This document shows, one piece after another, positions 1 to 8,648 of a stretch of DNA of 64,000 nucleotides. The DNA lies in the NCBI GenBank assembly GCA_034423115.1, contig DAOUJD010000057.1:37802-101801 (forward strand), in the 5' to 3' direction. Both the position numbers and the translations under genes were made by a program. The stretch's first letter is position 1. Each line of letters starts with the position of its first letter. This DNA comes from Bin87 sp034423115. GTDB taxonomy: Bacteria; Chloroflexota; Dehalococcoidia; Lucifugimonadales; UBA3495. Under the pieces are notes generated by a model that saw only the letters and a program-made list of their open reading frames with translations, had not been told where the DNA came from and did not search any database.

Positions 1-486
1 CTGCCGCACCGCCAGCACTCGTGGGAGCAGCTGTTCAACGTCCACGTCCAGGTAAAGGACACGGTCGGGAATCGCGGCGAATTCAAACACGTCGTTCAGC
101 CAACGAGCCGGCACTCCACGCACGCGGGCTCGAGCGATGATGGAGAAGATATAACGGTCGACCAGCGCGACCATCCCGGTCCGCAGTGCTGGGACAATGC
201 TTTTTTCGAGCCGGTCCCAGAAGTCCGTCGCGTAAAACAGGTTCAGGGTCAACGCGTCGAGCGTGTTGCCACGCATGGCCCGGTTGATGCCCGATGCGGC
301 AAGCTCAGAACGCCGGAACCCGGTAACGGTGACCGCGTATCCTTCAGCCTCCAGCCACTCTTGCAACATCGCGATTTGCGTCGACCGACCGACGCCGTCC
401 GTGCCCTCCAGCACGATCAATCGGCCGGGGGTCTCCTCGCCGCTTACGTTGGGCGGAGTGTGGCCGTAAAACCTGATTGTGTCCAT
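1..486 (-). CDS. Thymidylate-kinase-like protein, partial (C-terminus beyond left edge)
   Basis: The first 162 residues of a P-loop nucleoside monophosphate kinase related to dTMP kinase are present; the 3' end lies outside the window. The ATG at 486 gives the frame that holds the P-loop (LEGTDGVGRSTQ, about residues 26-37) and the DRY motif of the NMP-binding region (LVDRYIFS, about 107-114). The gene lies 45 bases downstream of an intact dTMP kinase and resembles it (both have DRY followed by a similar ARxxxRGV stretch), so it looks like a tandem paralogue. The Walker A lysine is an arginine here (GRST where GKST is expected), which in this superfamily usually impairs ATP binding or catalysis. 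It may be a regulatory or altered-specificity paralogue. Confidence 0.75.
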   Translation of the reverse strand, partial: MDTIRFYGHTPPNVSGEETPGRLIVLEGTDGVGRSTQIAMLQEWLEAEGYAVTVTGFRRSELAASGINRAMRGNTLDALTLNLFYATDFWDRLEKSIVPALRTGMVALVDRYIFSIIARARVRGVPARWLNDVFEFAAIPDRVLYLDVDVEQLLPRVLAVRQ

Positions 487-531
487 CTCATCGCTCCGAT
501 CAGGGATTCGCCAATGGCAAGGAAGACTGGG

Positions 532-1356
532 CTACAGATCAGATACTTCCGTCTCGGTGGGCCGTCGTCGCATGGGCGGAGTGATATAACGGCCGGTCAA
601 TCCAGCCTTGCCCAAGGCTTCCGGTACGCTTTGATTGCCGCCCGACATGGCATCCTTGATCAGCGGCTCGACGTACTGCCGCACCAACTGCTGCTGGACC
701 GCTATCGGCTGGGTGGCGTCGATGACAGTCATGCCGAATTCCTCGGTCATGGCGTCGTACTCATCCAGCAACCTACCCTGGAATATCCGGAACGACTCTT
801 CCCGGTCGTTGGAAAAGCCCATGTCCTGGCCGGATTCGTAATATCCAAGCTCCTCGCGGCCACTGTTGATGCGTTGGATCGACACATCTAAGGGTGTTCG
901 GAAGTACAACGCCAAAGAGGGCTGCACGGCGAACGAGTAGATACGTCGCAGCCAGTCGCGGTCAACGCCGCGCGCGGAGTCCCTAGCGAAAGCGGTGTAC
1001 ACGTAACGGTCCGCCAACACGATCGCGCCGGCGCGCAGAGCGGGCAAAATCTGGGCGTGGACGCGATTGGCGAAGTCCGCCGTGTGGATCAGGCTGAACG
1101 ACATGGGCGTCAGCAACTCTTCGACCTTGCCGCGCTTGGTGGTACGGCGGACTATCGGCGATGAGTTCCACTCCGTGAACACCGTTACGAGGTTGCGGCT
1201 GGTCAACCATTTTTGGAGCAGGTCGATCTGAGTGCTCTTCCCGGAACCGTCGATGCCTTCGACGATGATGAGTTTGCCCGGGTAGTGACCGTCATCGGGG
1301 TGCTTCCCGTAGCGCTCACCCATTTTGTAAGCCAAATGCGCTTGTAGTGTGGTCAT
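532..1356 (-). CDS. tmk: Thymidylate kinase (dTMP kinase)
   Basis: Predicted to phosphorylate dTMP to dTDP in the cytosol. The 274-residue product has a canonical P-loop (VEGIDGSGKSTQ), the DRY motif (ADRYVYTA) and a lid-like segment near SGREELGYYESG. It is longer than the usual ~210-residue enzyme, with about 30 extra N-terminal residues and a C-terminal tail. The ATG at 1356 overlaps the TGA of the upstream Ppx/GppA-like gene (ATGA), so translation is probably coupled. The frame stays open further upstream into that gene, but the overlap start is the natural one. The linkage of a thymidylate-kinase-fold pair to an exopolyphosphatase-family gene suggests nucleotide or phosphate homeostasis; that link is inference. 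Confidence 0.85.
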   Translation of the reverse strand: MTTLQAHLAYKMGERYGKHPDDGHYPGKLIIVEGIDGSGKSTQIDLLQKWLTSRNLVTVFTEWNSSPIVRRTTKRGKVEELLTPMSFSLIHTADFANRVHAQILPALRAGAIVLADRYVYTAFARDSARGVDRDWLRRIYSFAVQPSLALYFRTPLDVSIQRINSGREELGYYESGQDMGFSNDREESFRIFQGRLLDEYDAMTEEFGMTVIDATQPIAVQQQLVRQYVEPLIKDAMSGGNQSVPEALGKAGLTGRYITPPMRRRPTETEVSDL

Positions 1357-2984
1357 GATTCGCACCTCACGATGTTGATTTCCTCGCCGAACGCCGCCCG
1401 CCATTGGTCAGGTATGCCCGAGCCGGCCGCATCGGACCATGCCGGAGTGGACACGGTCAAAATACCATGTAGCCGTTCAAATCGCACGGTATTCGCGTCG
1501 ACCCCGTAGGGTAAACGATTATCCAACTCCTCTGCTAACTTCAGCGCCACCGCTGCTTGTCGTATGGTTGCCAGATCCTTCCGGCTCAGCAGCCTGGACC
1601 GACGGAACCTAGTCGGCAATTTATCACGTTCTCCCGCGAGCAATATCGCTGCCACCAGCGTTGATTCCCGGTGTGTGAACCCGGGCAGATCGGTCCGCAC
1701 TATTATACTCGCCGTCCTGTTGAGCCGGTTATAGAAGTCGATGGCGTTGCCAATGTCCAGCAGGAAGGCCGCACACTCTAGCGCTTGACGCATTTCACCA
1801 CCGTCGTCCGGCCAAATCGACTCGGCAAGACCGGCGGCGACCGCCGCGCGTCTCCGGCCGCGCTGTGAGAACCGAGGGACGAATCGCGAGACCAGATCGG
1901 CGAGCGACGCGACCCGGACGGAGTCCAACAGCGGAACCCCCACCGGGCCTTGACTGTCCGACAAATCCGGATGGCGGGCCAAACCTTCTCGCAGCCCTTG
2001 GCCGGATACCAGGATGCCATCAGCGTTGGTGTATTGCGTCAGGGCGTGGGAGATGATTGCGCCGCCAACGATGGAGTGGGCGCGATCGGGATTCATGCCC
2101 TCCATTGAGGCGCGTTCGGCGCGGGAAACCGTCGCCAACTGCCGGGCCTGTGCCGCCAACGACTCCGCATCGATGCGGTACCCGTGTAGTTTTATGATGG
2201 GATATGGCTCCCGCCACCGATCCAGCCGGGACAACAGTCGGACGGAACCCCCGGAACCGATTAAGACGCCTCCGTCGGTTAACCGGGAAATTCCCGCTTC
2301 CGCCAGGGTAGTGCACACGAAGTCATATGCCGCATGGACATGTTCGGTCGTTGGCAAATCGGTCAAGTTGAACTGGTTGGCAATCCGGAGGCTTCCCAGT
2401 GGAAGCGAAACACTAGATTCCATCGTGCGGTTATTGAAACTGACCAATTCCGTGCTGCCGCCGCCAATGTCCGCGAGCAGGCCGTCAGTTACCGGAAGCC
2501 CGTGGATCGCTCCCAGGAAACAGTAAATCGCCTCATCGCCGCCGCGTATGATCCGGAGGGGGATGTCGAACCGCTTCACCGCCGCATCGACTATGGCTGA
2601 CGCATTACCGGATTCACGGAGGGCTGCGGTTCCCACGGCGTGAATGGCCCGGACGCCAAACCCACGGGCGACCATGGCGAAATCCTCGAGCGCGTCCATC
2701 GTGCTGGCTACGCCGTGTTCGTCCAGCACGCCGTTTTTGCCAACATGGCTCATCAGGTTCAGGTTGACCCTTTGCTGGGCGACGATTTCAATTCCTCCGC
2801 CCGGGTTGACCTGCATGACCACCGCGCGCGCCGAGCCCGATCCCACGTCGATTATGGCTGTGTAGCACTCTTGGCCGTCGCGTTGGTCAGCGACGCCGGT
2901 GTGCAAAGATCCCAAACCGAGTTCCGGCTTTGTTATGTCGTTCCCAAGGATTGGCGACGCGTCGGCATTTGAGATCGTGGTCAT
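1353..2984 (-). CDS. Ppx/GppA family phosphatase (exopolyphosphatase/pppGpp phosphohydrolase-like)
   Basis: A 543-residue member of the ASKHA-fold Ppx/GppA family, which hydrolyses inorganic polyphosphate and/or pppGpp. Visible features are the first phosphate-binding loop (IIDVGSGSARAVV, about residue 45), the second glycine-rich loop (LADIGGGSTELV, about 165) and a C-terminal helical HD-like region (about 420-480). In that region the expected metal histidines are not seen: the place of the usual LHDIG...HHKHSAY pattern reads LLDIG...LNRTASI, although the following DLPGF segment is kept. The N-terminal ~40 residues precede the fold. The ATG at 2984 has GGTAGGAG about 10 bases upstream. It is the first gene of the unit with tmk. 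Whether it acts on polyphosphate or on a guanosine nucleotide cannot be told from sequence. Confidence 0.85.
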   Translation of the reverse strand: MTTISNADASPILGNDITKPELGLGSLHTGVADQRDGQECYTAIIDVGSGSARAVVMQVNPGGGIEIVAQQRVNLNLMSHVGKNGVLDEHGVASTMDALEDFAMVARGFGVRAIHAVGTAALRESGNASAIVDAAVKRFDIPLRIIRGGDEAIYCFLGAIHGLPVTDGLLADIGGGSTELVSFNNRTMESSVSLPLGSLRIANQFNLTDLPTTEHVHAAYDFVCTTLAEAGISRLTDGGVLIGSGGSVRLLSRLDRWREPYPIIKLHGYRIDAESLAAQARQLATVSRAERASMEGMNPDRAHSIVGGAIISHALTQYTNADGILVSGQGLREGLARHPDLSDSQGPVGVPLLDSVRVASLADLVSRFVPRFSQRGRRRAAVAAGLAESIWPDDGGEMRQALECAAFLLDIGNAIDFYNRLNRTASIIVRTDLPGFTHRESTLVAAILLAGERDKLPTRFRRSRLLSRKDLATIRQAAVALKLAEELDNRLPYGVDANTVRFERLHGILTVSTPAWSDAAGSGIPDQWRAAFGEEINIVRCES

Positions 2985-3034
2985 TCAGTGGTTACTCCTA
3001 CCGTGTGGATGCAACTGGTGGTGCGGCTCAACAA

Positions 3035-3064
3035 TTCAAGCGAGTACAGACGCGATGCTATAAT
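3035..3064 (+). promoter_or_regulatory. Promoter upstream of the SDR gene
   Basis: An extended -10, TG-C-TATAAT (3056-3064), lies 45 bases before the ATG at 3109. A weak -35 (TTCAAG, 3035-3040) is 18 bases upstream of the hexamer. The same TGNTATAMT form recurs at 13183, 18098, 42439 and 52391. Confidence 0.55.
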
Positions 3065-3108
3065 CCGGCGATTCAAGAAAACGAGAGGATTTTTGCAGGA
3101 GGTTTTTC

Positions 3109-3858
3109 ATGCCCAGGCTCGAAGGCAAAGTGGCGATGGTAACGGGCGCGGCCCGAGGGATGGGCGAGGTGGAGGCTCGGTTGTTCGCCGAAGAAGGCGC
3201 GACGGTGGTGCTCTGCGACGTTTCCGACAGTGACGGCCAGCGGGTCGCGGAGGACATCGTCGCGCACGGCGGCGCGGCCGAATATCTCCACCTGAACGTC
3301 GCTGACGAGGATAACTGGGCGGACGTGATCGGCGATACCGTACGCCGGCACGGAAAACTGGACATCCTCGTCAACAACGCGGGCATCTCCGGATACGACG
3401 AGGAGAACAACTTGGGGACGTCCACCTGGGACCGCCTTTTGGATATCAACGCCAAGGGAGTTTTCCTCGGCATGAAACACGCGATTGGCGCGATGGAGCA
3501 GGCAGACGGCGGCAGCATCGTCAATATCTCGTCAATCTCGGGCATAGTGGGGCAGGACTTCATCCACATGGGCTACAACGCGTCCAAGGGCGCGGTGCGT
3601 TTGATGACCAAATCGGCCGCGGTCCGTTGGGCGGAGGCGGGAATCCGGGTCAATTCGGTGCATCCGGGCCTCATGCCGCCGATGGCCGGCGGGTCGGCAT
3701 CATCTGAAACCAGGGATGCCATGATCGCCAACACCCCCATGAAACGCACCGGCCGTCGCGAGGAGGTTGCTTATGCGGTGCTGTTCCTCGCCAGCGACGA
3801 GGCGTCCTTCATTACGGGAGCCGAGCTCGTAGTTGACGGTGGTTTCACCGCGCAGTAG
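3109..3858 (+). CDS. SDR family NAD(P)-dependent oxidoreductase
   Basis: A classical short-chain dehydrogenase/reductase of 249 residues. The cofactor motif TGAARGMG is at about residues 12-19, NNAG at about 90, the catalytic Ser lies in NISSISG, YNASK supplies Tyr/Lys at about 155-159, and the C-terminus has the typical ITGAELVVDGG. An acidic residue after beta-strand 2 (LCDVSD) suggests a preference for NAD. It resembles 3-alpha/20-beta-hydroxysteroid-dehydrogenase-like SDRs, but the substrate is not predictable. The RBS AGGAGG sits about 6 bases before the ATG. It is monocistronic between two minus-strand operons, with its own promoter and a following hairpin. Confidence 0.9.
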   Translation: MPRLEGKVAMVTGAARGMGEVEARLFAEEGATVVLCDVSDSDGQRVAEDIVAHGGAAEYLHLNVADEDNWADVIGDTVRRHGKLDILVNNAGISGYDEENNLGTSTWDRLLDINAKGVFLGMKHAIGAMEQADGGSIVNISSISGIVGQDFIHMGYNASKGAVRLMTKSAAVRWAEAGIRVNSVHPGLMPPMAGGSASSETRDAMIANTPMKRTGRREEVAYAVLFLASDEASFITGAELVVDGGFTAQ

Positions 3859-3888
3859 CGGCAATCCAAGGGCACACGCAATAAAAAC

Positions 3889-3926
3889 GCCCGTATCCAA
3901 AAGGACTACGGGCTGTTTGATTTCTT
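3889..3926. terminator. Intrinsic terminator between convergent genes
   Basis: Hairpin GCCCGTATCC-AAAA-GGACTACGGGC (one bulged C) at 3889-3913, followed by TGTTTGATTTCTT. On the opposite side, AATAAAAA gives a short U-run on the minus strand, so it may terminate both the SDR and the methionine synthase operon. Confidence 0.7.
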
Positions 3927-3941
3927 GACGAATCATACCGT

Positions 3942-4859
3942 CTATCGCATTGATTCGGGCAGCGCGGCTATCTCGGATTCAAGGCGTTCGATGTCGGCTT
4001 CGTCGAGGTTGAAGTACTTGGCGTCCGGGTGGTGAAAAACGACGGCGGAAACGGAACCCTCCGGGTCCATCATGTATCCATCGGTGAGTTCAACTCCGAT
4101 GTTTGCGGTAACGTCAAGCAGAGCGAACAGTTTCTCCTGATCCTCCAGGCGGGGACACGCCGGGTAGCCAAACGAGTAACGTTTTCCTCGATAGTTGGCC
4201 CGGAACAGGTCGCGCAGTTCCTCTTCGCCGCTCACTTTGAGGCCGGACGACTCGCCGATGGTCCACATGCTGCGGATGCGCTTGTGCAGCAGTTCAGCGA
4301 ACCCCTCGGCTGACTCAATCGCCAACGCTTGCAGGGTGTGCGAATCCAGGTACCGCCCGTTGTTTTTCCACCGCTCGGACAGATCGCGGACGCCCGGGCC
4401 GACGGTGGTCGCGAACATCGCAAGATAGTCAGTAGGCCCGTCGCCAGTGGGACGAGCGTAGTCGGAAAGACACAACCCGTCGTTGCCGACCTGTCGCCCG
4501 AAGTAGAACCGTTCCAGTTCGGTTTCGGCGTCCGCCTCGTAGATGATCAGCCAATGCCCGTCGGAACGGCAGGGGAAGAACTTGAACACGGCGTTAGCGG
4601 TTATATCCGACCGAGACAGCATGATGTCCTCGACGCGCTGCACCTGCCGCCGCAGTTCCACCGCCTTGGGCTCGTCGTTGCGCAGGGCTTCCCAGAAGCG
4701 TCCCCGGTAGCCCAGGTGCCGCACGTACAGCATCTGCGGGTTGATGTACCCGAAGATCTCGTCCAGGTCGTAGTCCTCTAGGACGTGCAGTCGCAGGTCG
4801 GGCGGTCGCGGCGAGGAGTCCAACAACGGGACGGGGCGTTCTGTTTCGGCTAAAGACAC
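3942..4859 (-). CDS. Stand-alone methionine synthase reactivation (activation) domain protein
   Basis: A 305-residue protein equivalent to the C-terminal AdoMet-binding activation domain of cobalamin-dependent methionine synthase, which remethylates inactive cob(II)alamin with AdoMet and a reductant. The signature RYSFGYPACP (about 227-236; AdoMet-binding RxxxGYxACP) and the downstream ELTDGYMMDPEGSVSA segment are intact. The gene follows the catalytic metH by only 5 bases, so the two are surely co-transcribed and presumably form one functional enzyme in trans. A similar split is known in Thermotoga maritima. The ATG at 4859 is the first in frame after the metH stop. Confidence 0.92.
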   Translation of the reverse strand: MSLAETERPVPLLDSSPRPPDLRLHVLEDYDLDEIFGYINPQMLYVRHLGYRGRFWEALRNDEPKAVELRRQVQRVEDIMLSRSDITANAVFKFFPCRSDGHWLIIYEADAETELERFYFGRQVGNDGLCLSDYARPTGDGPTDYLAMFATTVGPGVRDLSERWKNNGRYLDSHTLQALAIESAEGFAELLHKRIRSMWTIGESSGLKVSGEEELRDLFRANYRGKRYSFGYPACPRLEDQEKLFALLDVTANIGVELTDGYMMDPEGSVSAVVFHHPDAKYFNLDEADIERLESEIAALPESMR

Positions 4860-4864
4860 GAGCT

Positions 4865-7480
4865 TTAACCTCTGGCCGCTGCGTCGCGCTGCATCTGCTC
4901 ACTCTCCGACACCAAACGCGATGCCAGCAGTTCACGCTCGTCATCGTCCTGGATGGTGTTCGCGAGGGCCAATCCGCTCATTGCGTCGGGGGAATAGGCC
5001 ACCAAGCCGTCGTATTCCGGCGCGATTCGCAGTCGGGTGAACCGGTTGGACAATGCGGCCCCGCCCACCAAAACCGGTACGCGGATGCCGGCGGTACGGA
5101 AATCCTGGACCGTTTCCACCATCATCTGAGCCGATTTCACCAACAGGCCCGACAAGCCGATGATATCGGGCTGGTGTTCGCGGAATCCGGCGATGAGTTC
5201 CTGAGCCGGCACCTTGATGCCGAGGTTCACCACTCGGTATCCGTTGTTTGACATGATGATCTCGACCAAGTTCTTGCCAATGTCGTGTACATCGCCTTTC
5301 ACGGTGGCAAGGAGCACGCAACCCCGGGTGGCGGCGTCACTCCGCTCCATGTGGGGCTCAAGGTGAGCGACGGCGGTCTTCATGGCCTCTGCGCTCTGGA
5401 GGACTTCGGCTACGATCAGCTGGTTGGCGTTGAATTGCCGGCCGACCTCGTCCATCCCGGCCATGAGCGGGCCGTTGATGATCTCCAGCGGCGCGCGGTC
5501 CTGAAGAGCAATGTCCAGGTCGTCGGTCAGGCCTTCCTTGCTGCCCTCGATGATGCACTGGGCGAGCCTTTCGTCCAACGGCAGAGCGGACCTTTCTTCC
5601 GCGGATGCCCGGGGGGCGCGGTCGCGGAAATGAGCGGCGAACGCCGCCACCGGGTCGTCGCCACGGTTCCAGATCAGATCCTCGGAAAGCAGGCGTTCCT
5701 CTTCAGGGATGGTCGCGTACCGTTGCATCATCTCCGAGTTGACGATGGCCATGTCCAACCCGGCCTGAGTGCAGTGATAGAGGAACACCGAGTTGAACAC
5801 CTCGCGGCCGGCAGCGGGCAACCCGAAGGACACGTTGGAGATGCCCAAGACAGTCTTGGTATTGGGCAACGCTTCCTTGATCAGCCGAACGCCTTCGATG
5901 GTTTCGGCGGCGGAACCGACGTAGTTCTCGTCGCCAGTTCCGGCGGGGAAGACCAGCGGGTCGAAGATTATGTCCTGCTCGGGAACGCCGTACTTTTCGG
6001 TAAGCAGTTGATGCGACCGCCGCGCGATTTCCAGCTTGCGCTCCCGCGTGATGGCCTGCGCCTGGTCGGGATCATCGTCGATGCAGCCCACCACCAGCGC
6101 GGCCCCGTACCGGCGCGCCAGCGGCACGACGCGTTGGAACCTTTCCTCTCCGTCCTCCAGGTTGATGGAGTTGATGATTGACTTACCCTGTAGGCGTTTC
6201 AACGACTCCTCGATGACCGCGGCGTCGGTGGAGTCGACCATGATCGGGGCCTTTACACGCCGGTTCAATTGATCGAGGAATTTGATCACGTCGGCAGTTT
6301 CGTCTCGGTCTGGGTCCTGCAAGCAAATATCGAGTATGTGGGCGCCGTTGCGGACCTGTCGCCGGCCGATTTCCGCCGCCTCTTCAAAGCGGTCCTCGCT
6401 GATGAGGCGCTTGAACCGACGGCTGCCGAGCACGTTGGTGCGTTCGCCCACAACGGTAGGCCGGGTGTCCTCGTTGACCACCACGGCTTCGATGCCGGAG
6501 ACGCGGGTTTCGAGTGGCGCCTCGGCCGTGCGCGGAGCCTTTCCGGCCATGATCTCGTTGATCCTACGGATATGTTCGGGTCCGGTACCACAGCAACCGC
6601 CGGCCACGTTCAACCAGCCGTTCTGGGCGAACCGCTCCAGGGTTCCGGCCAGCATTTCTGGCGTTTCGTTGTAGTTGCCGTCCTCGTCGGGAAGGCCGGC
6701 GTTGGGGATGCACGCAATGGCAAACCTAGACAATTCCTGAACGGTCCGCACGTGGTCGGTCATGAACTCCGGCCCGGTGGCGCAGTTGAATCCGATCCAT
6801 AGCAGTTCCCGATGTGCGAGCGACGTGTACAGCGCTTCGGCATCCTGGCCGGCCAACAAGGTGCCCATGGGTTCAATGGTGCCCTGTACGGCCACGGGCA
6901 CCTGGGTACCCAGTTCGACTTGGGCCCGGTCAATGCCTTCCAACCCGGCTTTGATGTTGATGGTGTCCTGGCAAGTTTCCAATAGCAGGACGTCGGATCC
7001 ACCTTCGATCAGGCCGGCGGCCTGTTGGTGATAATCCGCAGCGAGCTCGTCGAATGTCAGGCCGCCCGTGACCGAGATAGTTCGGGTGGTCGGCCCCATC
7101 GAGCCGGCCACGAAGCGCGGCTTGTCAGGTTGCTGGTCGCTGATTTCGTCGGCGACGCGCCGGGCGATGCCGGCTCCGGCGCGGTTGATCTCGCGAGCAT
7201 GTGCGGCCAGATCGTACTCGCCGAGCACCAGAGCAGTCGCGCCGAAGGTGTTGGTTTCTACGATGTCGGCGCCAGCTTCAAGGTAATCCCGGTGGATATC
7301 GGCGATGACGTCCGGGCGGGTTATGTTAAGGTATTCGTTGCAACCCTCGTAGTCAGCGCCACCAAAATCCTCCGGTCCCAGCCCTCTGTCCTGGATCTGC
7401 GTTCCCATCGCTCCATCGATGATAAGAATTCGTTTTTTCAGGAGCGATTTCAGTTCATTGATACGTTCTAAAGAGTCCAT
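4865..7480 (-). CDS. metH: Cobalamin-dependent methionine synthase, catalytic part without activation domain
   Basis: Transfers the methyl group of 5-methyltetrahydrofolate through cobalamin to homocysteine. The 871 residues hold the homocysteine-binding barrel (about 1-315; zinc ligands Cys233 in FNCATGP and Cys296-Cys297 in GGCCGTG), the pterin-binding barrel (about 335-600, with VGERTNVLGS), the cobalamin cap (about 640-715) and the B12-binding Rossmann domain with DVHDIGKN (His732, the lower cobalt ligand), SGLLVKS and GGAALSNRF. The protein then stops, whereas E. coli MetH (1227 aa) continues into the activation domain; that domain is the next gene. No clear Shine-Dalgarno precedes the ATG at 7480, and no cobalamin or SAM riboswitch was recognised upstream. 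Confidence 0.95.
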   Translation of the reverse strand: MDSLERINELKSLLKKRILIIDGAMGTQIQDRGLGPEDFGGADYEGCNEYLNITRPDVIADIHRDYLEAGADIVETNTFGATALVLGEYDLAAHAREINRAGAGIARRVADEISDQQPDKPRFVAGSMGPTTRTISVTGGLTFDELAADYHQQAAGLIEGGSDVLLLETCQDTINIKAGLEGIDRAQVELGTQVPVAVQGTIEPMGTLLAGQDAEALYTSLAHRELLWIGFNCATGPEFMTDHVRTVQELSRFAIACIPNAGLPDEDGNYNETPEMLAGTLERFAQNGWLNVAGGCCGTGPEHIRRINEIMAGKAPRTAEAPLETRVSGIEAVVVNEDTRPTVVGERTNVLGSRRFKRLISEDRFEEAAEIGRRQVRNGAHILDICLQDPDRDETADVIKFLDQLNRRVKAPIMVDSTDAAVIEESLKRLQGKSIINSINLEDGEERFQRVVPLARRYGAALVVGCIDDDPDQAQAITRERKLEIARRSHQLLTEKYGVPEQDIIFDPLVFPAGTGDENYVGSAAETIEGVRLIKEALPNTKTVLGISNVSFGLPAAGREVFNSVFLYHCTQAGLDMAIVNSEMMQRYATIPEEERLLSEDLIWNRGDDPVAAFAAHFRDRAPRASAEERSALPLDERLAQCIIEGSKEGLTDDLDIALQDRAPLEIINGPLMAGMDEVGRQFNANQLIVAEVLQSAEAMKTAVAHLEPHMERSDAATRGCVLLATVKGDVHDIGKNLVEIIMSNNGYRVVNLGIKVPAQELIAGFREHQPDIIGLSGLLVKSAQMMVETVQDFRTAGIRVPVLVGGAALSNRFTRLRIAPEYDGLVAYSPDAMSGLALANTIQDDDERELLASRLVSESEQMQRDAAARG

Positions 7481-7500
7481 AAATCACTGTCGATTGTACG

Positions 7501-7510
7501 TGAATTCACA
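7501..7510. promoter_or_regulatory. Perfect 10-bp palindrome between divergent metH and ADP-ribosylglycohydrolase genes
   Basis: GTGAATTCAC lies 21 bases upstream of the metH start in the 136-bp divergent intergenic region. It could be an operator core, but a palindrome this short may be chance. Confidence 0.2.
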
Positions 7511-7616
7511 ATCAAGGCTACCCGCAATCGACTATCGTGTCAAACTTGGCGGCGGCATCACATGCGCAATATAGCGTGCGTTGGCACTGATTTCACGCCA
7601 AATTTGGAGGCATCGT

Positions 7617-8648
7617 ATGGATGATATTTTCGTCGTGGCGGACGCTCCCAACCTGGGCGAGTTGCTGGCGATTCCGGCGCCCGCGGATAGCCTTTCGGAC
7701 CTGTCAGACCGGGCGCGTGGTGTAATGCTGGGGCTGGCAGCAGGCAACCTGCTGGGCTTGGACGTGGAGGGCGCGTCACACCGGCAGATCGCAGATTGGT
7801 ATCCCGATGGCGTGACCGAGATCGAGCCTGACGAGGCGCATCGGCCTCTGGATGACGACCTGGCGCAGGCGGTGGATCTGGGAGAGGCGTTGGTGGCGGG
7901 CGATGAATTCATCCAAGGTTTCATGCAACGGTTGATCGACTGGGCCCGGGACAACGGGCGCGGGATGGGCATTACCACCAGAGCCGTCATTGATGAACTG
8001 CGACGGGACAGACAGTTTCCCAACGCCGCTCGGGCGATTTACGAAAGCAGGAATCGAATAGCGCCCAACGGCGGCGTGATGCGATGCGCGCCGGTGGCGA
8101 TTGCGCGGCGCAATGATCCGGGGCTATTGGTCAGAGACTCAGCGTCGACCTGCGCGGTGACGCATTACGCTCCAACGTGCCAGTGGTCGTGCGTCATCGT
8201 CAATGCGGTCATATCTCAGTTCCTCAACGGCGTCGAACCCGATCTGAACGCGTTGCTTAACGCAGCAAAAGCGGACGGTTGCCCTGATCTTTTGGAGATC
8301 GCTCGCCGGGACGGCATCCCATCGGCGATTCTGGAGGCAATCGCGACCGGCGATCCGGCTCCGGGGGGCAATGAGTGGCTGTTGCGCGACCATGGGCTCA
8401 TCGGCCACACGTTGCTGGCGATGCAATTCGGCCTCTGGGCAGCGGTTACGCCCCTCAGCCTGGAGGATGCGTTAATAGCGTCAGTGGGCGCCGGCGGGGA
8501 CACAGATACCAACGCTGCCGTGGCCGGCGCAGTCTTGGGCGCGCGTTATGGAGCGTCGTCCATCGCGCAGCGCTGGCTGGACTGCATCCCCCAACGGCAG
8601 CGAATCGAATCCCTGGCTGACGAGTTGGTTTCCCTATCGTCGGCTTAG
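7617..8648 (+). CDS. ADP-ribosylglycohydrolase family protein (DraG-like)
   Basis: 343 residues, related to ADP-ribosyl-[dinitrogenase reductase] hydrolase and other ADP-ribose-removing enzymes. The family's binuclear-metal region is visible as GAGGDTDTNAAVAGAVLGARYG near the C-terminus (about 285-306), and the N-terminal ARGVMLGLAAGNLLG matches the family's first helix. The acidic LDDDL (about 79-83) is in the place of the usual T-DDT motif; the lost threonines make activity uncertain. The ATG at 7617 has GGAGG 7 bases upstream, and an in-frame start 36 bases earlier lacks one. Its stop overlaps the convergent aminopeptidase stop by 4 bases. The substrate is unknown. Confidence 0.85.
   Translation: MDDIFVVADAPNLGELLAIPAPADSLSDLSDRARGVMLGLAAGNLLGLDVEGASHRQIADWYPDGVTEIEPDEAHRPLDDDLAQAVDLGEALVAGDEFIQGFMQRLIDWARDNGRGMGITTRAVIDELRRDRQFPNAARAIYESRNRIAPNGGVMRCAPVAIARRNDPGLLVRDSASTCAVTHYAPTCQWSCVIVNAVISQFLNGVEPDLNALLNAAKADGCPDLLEIARRDGIPSAILEAIATGDPAPGGNEWLLRDHGLIGHTLLAMQFGLWAAVTPLSLEDALIASVGAGGDTDTNAAVAGAVLGARYGASSIAQRWLDCIPQRQRIESLADELVSLSSA

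Noticed and set aside
7481..7616. A cobalamin or SAM riboswitch was looked for upstream of metH.
   Set aside because: The 136-base leader has no B12 box core (GCCACTG with the required stems) or SAM-box conserved bases; only a short palindrome is present.
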